Assembly: GCA_001303665.1 (NCBI GenBank)
Contig: LJUF01000153.1
Span: 1-7,641, forward strand
Reading direction: 5' to 3'
Origin: Phycisphaerae bacterium SM23_33
GTDB lineage: Bacteria; Planctomycetota; Phycisphaerae; SM23-33
DNA length: 7,641 nucleotides
In this document: positions 5,748 to 7,641 of the stretch, piece after piece
How the letters are laid out: every line of letters starts with the position of its first letter
Position numbering within the stretch: position 1 is the first letter of the stretch
Made by a program: the position numbers and the translations under genes
Notes under the pieces: model-generated
Database searches by the model: none
Told to the model about the DNA's origin: nothing
The model's input: the letters and a program-made list of their open reading frames with translations, nothing else

Positions 5748-5771
5748 TTTTCTCTGTGCCCTCTGTGTGTT
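5748..5771. repeat. CTCTGTG tandem element in the intergenic region
   Basis: Two adjacent 9-base units (CTCTGTGCC at 5752-5760 and CTCTGTGTG at 5761-5769) share CTCTGTG and are preceded by TTTT. On the opposite strand this reads like ...CACAGAGGGCACAGAGAAAA. From memory, sequences of this type recur between genes in many planctomycete and other environmental genomes; this was not checked. It lies between the transglutaminase stop and the paralogue operon and has no gene in it. Confidence 0.45.
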
Positions 5772-5806
5772 GCTGGCGGCATCCGTTGGGCACGCCGGCC
5801 GGTGGT

Positions 5807-7312
5807 CTACGGAGCCACCGATAGCTTCACGTACTTCATCCGCGGCAGGTCGGCACCGGCGACCTGGACGCTGGCCTCGAAGGGCAGCTTGTCGATCTGC
5901 CTGGTGAAGGTCTTTTCCTTGCCTTGCTCTTCCCAGGCGTATTCCAGCGTGAGGCGGTTTTTCTTCAGGTCGGCGCCCTCGGCCGCGGCGACGCGGATGG
6001 TGTTCTTGCCGGGCATGAAGTAAGGCAGGGCGTACATGTTGTTCATGAAGACGGTGGTGATCTTGAAGCTGTCGAGGCCGACGTCGGAGACGTTCGTCCC
6101 GGCGGTCATTTCAAACTTCACGAAGTAGCGGTGCGAGGCCCAGGCGGCGTTCTTGAGGCTCACCTCGCTGAGTTTCTGCCGGCCGGTCTTTTCGGCGGCC
6201 CAGACCTTTTGCCAGTCGCCCTTTGGGCCCTTGGCGTGGACGGCAAGCACGTCGCCATCGTCCTTGCGCAGGGCCTCCGCGTCCAGCCAGGCGTCCACGG
6301 CCACGTAGGGCGAGTCGATCACGAAGGTGATGGAAGCGGGCTTCCCCGCCGCGGCGGGATGCAGCTTCGGGGCGGTCTTGTCCTGGTAGCCGGCCTTGGC
6401 GCCCTTCATGCCGTCCGGGGCTAGGCCGTCGGTGAAGGCGTCGGTGGCCAGGTCCGGCTCGTACGCCATCCGCCCGTTACCGTAGTAGCGCTTGATGCCG
6501 TAGACGACGCGGTCGCCTTCCTTCCGGTTCACGATGGCGTAGGGCTTCCAGTAGGGCCAGTTGACCGGGTCGTTGGCGTCGATGCTCTGGCCCGTGCAGC
6601 CGTGGTGGGGCTGGGTCCACTTCGTCTCGCCGGCCTGGTGCCAGCTCTTGCCCTCGTTGCCCCAGACGCGGGTGATGGTCTCGCCCCGGCGGAGGTTGAT
6701 GATGAGGCGTTTTTTCGGCACGCCCGGGCTGCCGCCGGTCCGGGCGGTGGCGGCGTAGTTGGTGCCGCCGCGGGGGTCGTCGCGGCACTGGAAGTAGGGC
6801 TTGGAGGCCCGGCCTTCCTCAACGGCCTGGGTGACGAGGGTGGGGTCTGCCTTCATTTCGGCGCAGCTGGCGACGGTGCCCTTGCGGTTGAGGGCGTACC
6901 AGCCCACCTGGCAGTCGAACATGTGCCAGCCGCCGTCGTAGAAGGCCTCCGCGATGACGTGGTTCGTGGGGTGCATCGTCCGGGCCTTCAGCCCACCCGC
7001 GCCGCAGATCTGCACGTACATCGTGGACTGGTACCCGCACAGGGCGAAGCCATAGCTGTTGATCAGCTCGAGGGAGTCCCAGGTGGGGATGTGCGGCCAG
7101 TGGAAGTGCATTCGGCGGACGAAGTACCAGGTCGCGATGGCCTTCTCCTCGTCCGTCTTGCAGTCCCGGTACAGGTCGCGGGCGATGCTGGCCAGGCTGG
7201 AGCAGTCGATGCTCCGGTCGGTGGTCACCTTGACGTCGGGGATGCCGGCCACGGCCGGGGCCGCCAGAAGCGAAACGAGTCCGAACAGGCAAATCCAATT
7301 ACCGATGCTCAT
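5807..7312 (-). CDS. Exported transglutaminase-like cysteine protease-fold protein with long C-terminal beta-rich region
   Basis: A 501-residue protein. Residues 1-23 form a signal peptide (MSIGNWICLFGLVSLLAAPAVAG), so it is likely periplasmic or extracellular. Residues 30-145 form a transglutaminase-like core. The catalytic triad is visible: Cys92 in YGFALCGYQSTMYV, His118 in HPTNHVIAEAFYDGGWH and Asp133 in MFDCQVGWYAL. Such domains act as peptidases, amidases or cross-linking enzymes on proteins or peptidoglycan; which applies here cannot be told. Residues 200-300 form a region with many aromatic residues (WGNEGKSWHQAG, NWPYWKPYAIVNR). Residues 320-501 are beta-rich and hold VGLDSFKITTVFMNNMYALP at 411-430, perhaps a carbohydrate- or surface-binding module. 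The start has a strong ribosome binding site (AGGAG, 6 bases upstream). It is transcribed away from mnmE and toward the paralogue operon, with 257 bp between its stop and the likely start of that operon. Confidence 0.85.
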   Translation of the reverse strand: MSIGNWICLFGLVSLLAAPAVAGIPDVKVTTDRSIDCSSLASIARDLYRDCKTDEEKAIATWYFVRRMHFHWPHIPTWDSLELINSYGFALCGYQSTMYVQICGAGGLKARTMHPTNHVIAEAFYDGGWHMFDCQVGWYALNRKGTVASCAEMKADPTLVTQAVEEGRASKPYFQCRDDPRGGTNYAATARTGGSPGVPKKRLIINLRRGETITRVWGNEGKSWHQAGETKWTQPHHGCTGQSIDANDPVNWPYWKPYAIVNRKEGDRVVYGIKRYYGNGRMAYEPDLATDAFTDGLAPDGMKGAKAGYQDKTAPKLHPAAAGKPASITFVIDSPYVAVDAWLDAEALRKDDGDVLAVHAKGPKGDWQKVWAAEKTGRQKLSEVSLKNAAWASHRYFVKFEMTAGTNVSDVGLDSFKITTVFMNNMYALPYFMPGKNTIRVAAAEGADLKKNRLTLEYAWEEQGKEKTFTRQIDKLPFEASVQVAGADLPRMKYVKLSVAP

Positions 7313-7338
7313 TGCGTTCTCCTGTCAAGAATCTCAGG

Positions 7339-7353
7339 TACCAGCGCCTGGTA
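7339..7353. promoter_or_regulatory. Palindrome in the transglutaminase/mnmE divergent region
   Basis: TACCAG at 7339-7344 and CTGGTA at 7348-7353 form a perfect 6-bp inverted repeat around CGC. It lies 27 bp upstream of the transglutaminase start. The AT-rich stretch beside it (gtatatcttaaac, 7351-7363) could hold a minus-strand -10 box such as TAAGAT or TATACC, but no good -35 partner was found. It could be an operator or a leader hairpin. Confidence 0.3.
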
Positions 7354-7407
7354 TATCTTAAACAGTCGCTCAGGCCTTGTGATGCTCCAAATCTTGCCGC
7401 GTGTTGC

Positions 7408-7449
7408 CAATCGACAATCGGCGATCAAGAATCGACAATCGGCAATGGA
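7408..7449. repeat. Seven-base periodic repeat, CAATCNN type (tract B, six units) abutting the mnmE start
   Basis: Six consecutive units read caatcga, caatcgg, cgatcaa, gaatcga, caatcgg and caatgga. A 14-base piece (aatcgacaatcggc) is exactly repeated at 7409-7422 and 7430-7443, three units apart. The tract ends two bases before the mnmE ATG, so it occupies the place where a ribosome binding site would be. Tract A at 651-678 has the same unit and orientation. Confidence 0.65.
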
Positions 7450-7451
7450 AG

Positions 7452-7641
7452 ATGTTGAGCACGGAAGACACCATCGTGGCCGTCAGCAGCGCCGCCGGCC
7501 CGGCGGGGCGGTCGATCGTCCGGCTGTCGGGGCCGGAGGCGATCCCGCTGGCGGAGGGCGTTTTTTCCCAGCCGCTGGCGGAGCTGGGTGGGTTCCGCGT
7601 CGCCGCGGGCGAGGTGGTGGTGGATGCGCCGTTGCCGGTCA
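7452..7641 (+). CDS. mnmE: tRNA uridine-5-carboxymethylaminomethyl(34) synthesis GTPase MnmE (partial, N-terminal domain only)
   Basis: Sixty-three codons are visible before the right edge, from the ATG at 7452. The translation begins MLSTEDTIVAVSSAAGPAGR and continues SIVRLSGPEAIPLAEGVF. This is the start of MnmE (TrmE): DTI.A..t..G..G..IVR.SG, the opening strand of the folate-binding N-terminal domain. MnmE works with MnmG to modify the wobble uridine of certain tRNAs, using GTP and a folate-carried one-carbon unit. The usual PPGRGG loop reads AAGPAGR here. The GTPase domain and C-terminal Cys lie outside the window. No normally spaced Shine-Dalgarno is present: a GGAAG directly touches the ATG, and the region before it is the seven-base repeat. 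An ATG at 7445 is in another frame. The identification rests on a short N-terminal match but a characteristic one. Confidence 0.8.
   Translation, partial: MLSTEDTIVAVSSAAGPAGRSIVRLSGPEAIPLAEGVFSQPLAELGGFRVAAGEVVVDAPLPV

Noticed and set aside
7323..7328. Perfect TTGACA on the minus strand as a -35 box for the transglutaminase gene
   Set aside because: It lies only 11 bp from the start codon, so its -10 box would fall inside the coding sequence, and it overlaps the ribosome binding site.
7325..7433. Two copies of tcaagaatc exactly 100 bp apart
   Set aside because: Nine bases is within chance for this spacer, and only the second copy lies in the heptad tract.

Overview
This window looks like chromosomal DNA from a high-GC bacterium, most likely a planctomycete-type lineage (Phycisphaerae or a relative). 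The reasons are the GC-rich wobble codons, large secreted beta-rich proteins with planctomycete-style motifs (a GxTFVTWKE motif; a transglutaminase with a long C-terminal extension), a UroD-like methyltransferase-family protein of the kind expanded there, and pseudopilin-like domains with the CxxNLxxIG...CP pattern. This assignment is inference from protein style; no rRNA or other phylogenetic marker is present beyond the first 63 codons of mnmE. No tRNA, rRNA, CRISPR array, insertion sequence or phage gene was seen.

Layout. (1) Bases 1-571, minus: the N-terminal part of an exported protein that runs off the left edge. (2) 693-1769, minus: a uroporphyrinogen-decarboxylase-family protein, not the haem enzyme. 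(3) 1770-1945: a divergent control region. (4) 1946-3337, plus: a sodium/glutamate symporter (GltS)-family carrier, followed by an intrinsic terminator that lies inside the 3' end of the convergent neighbour. (5) 3350-5549, minus: three tandem paralogues, each joining an N-terminal two-helix DUF4190-like membrane module to a pseudopilin-like globular domain. The first in the transcript (4880-5549) has its N-terminal segment in a different frame from its body, and a GC-only tandem repeat with a 10-bp period lies exactly between the two parts. (6) 5550-5806: leader and intergenic DNA with a CTCTGTG repeat element. (7) 5807-7312, minus: an exported transglutaminase-like protein with an intact Cys-His-Asp triad. 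(8) 7313-7451: a divergent region with a palindrome and a seven-base periodic repeat that runs up to the next start codon. (9) 7452-7641, plus: the first 63 codons of mnmE (tRNA modification GTPase), running off the right edge.

How the genes may work together. The UroD-like protein and the carrier are divergent around a shared 176-bp region and may be co-regulated. The three DUF4190/pseudopilin paralogues are spaced 54 and 60 bp apart, each with its own ribosome binding site, and probably form one transcript. They look like a locally amplified membrane-anchored family of unknown function. The transglutaminase and the left-edge protein are exported and not obviously linked to the rest. The most interesting item is the period-10 repeat in the first paralogue: 10 is not a multiple of three, and loss of one unit would rejoin the two reading frames. 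It could be a frame switch, a fixed frameshift, or a sequencing/assembly error in a GC-only tract.
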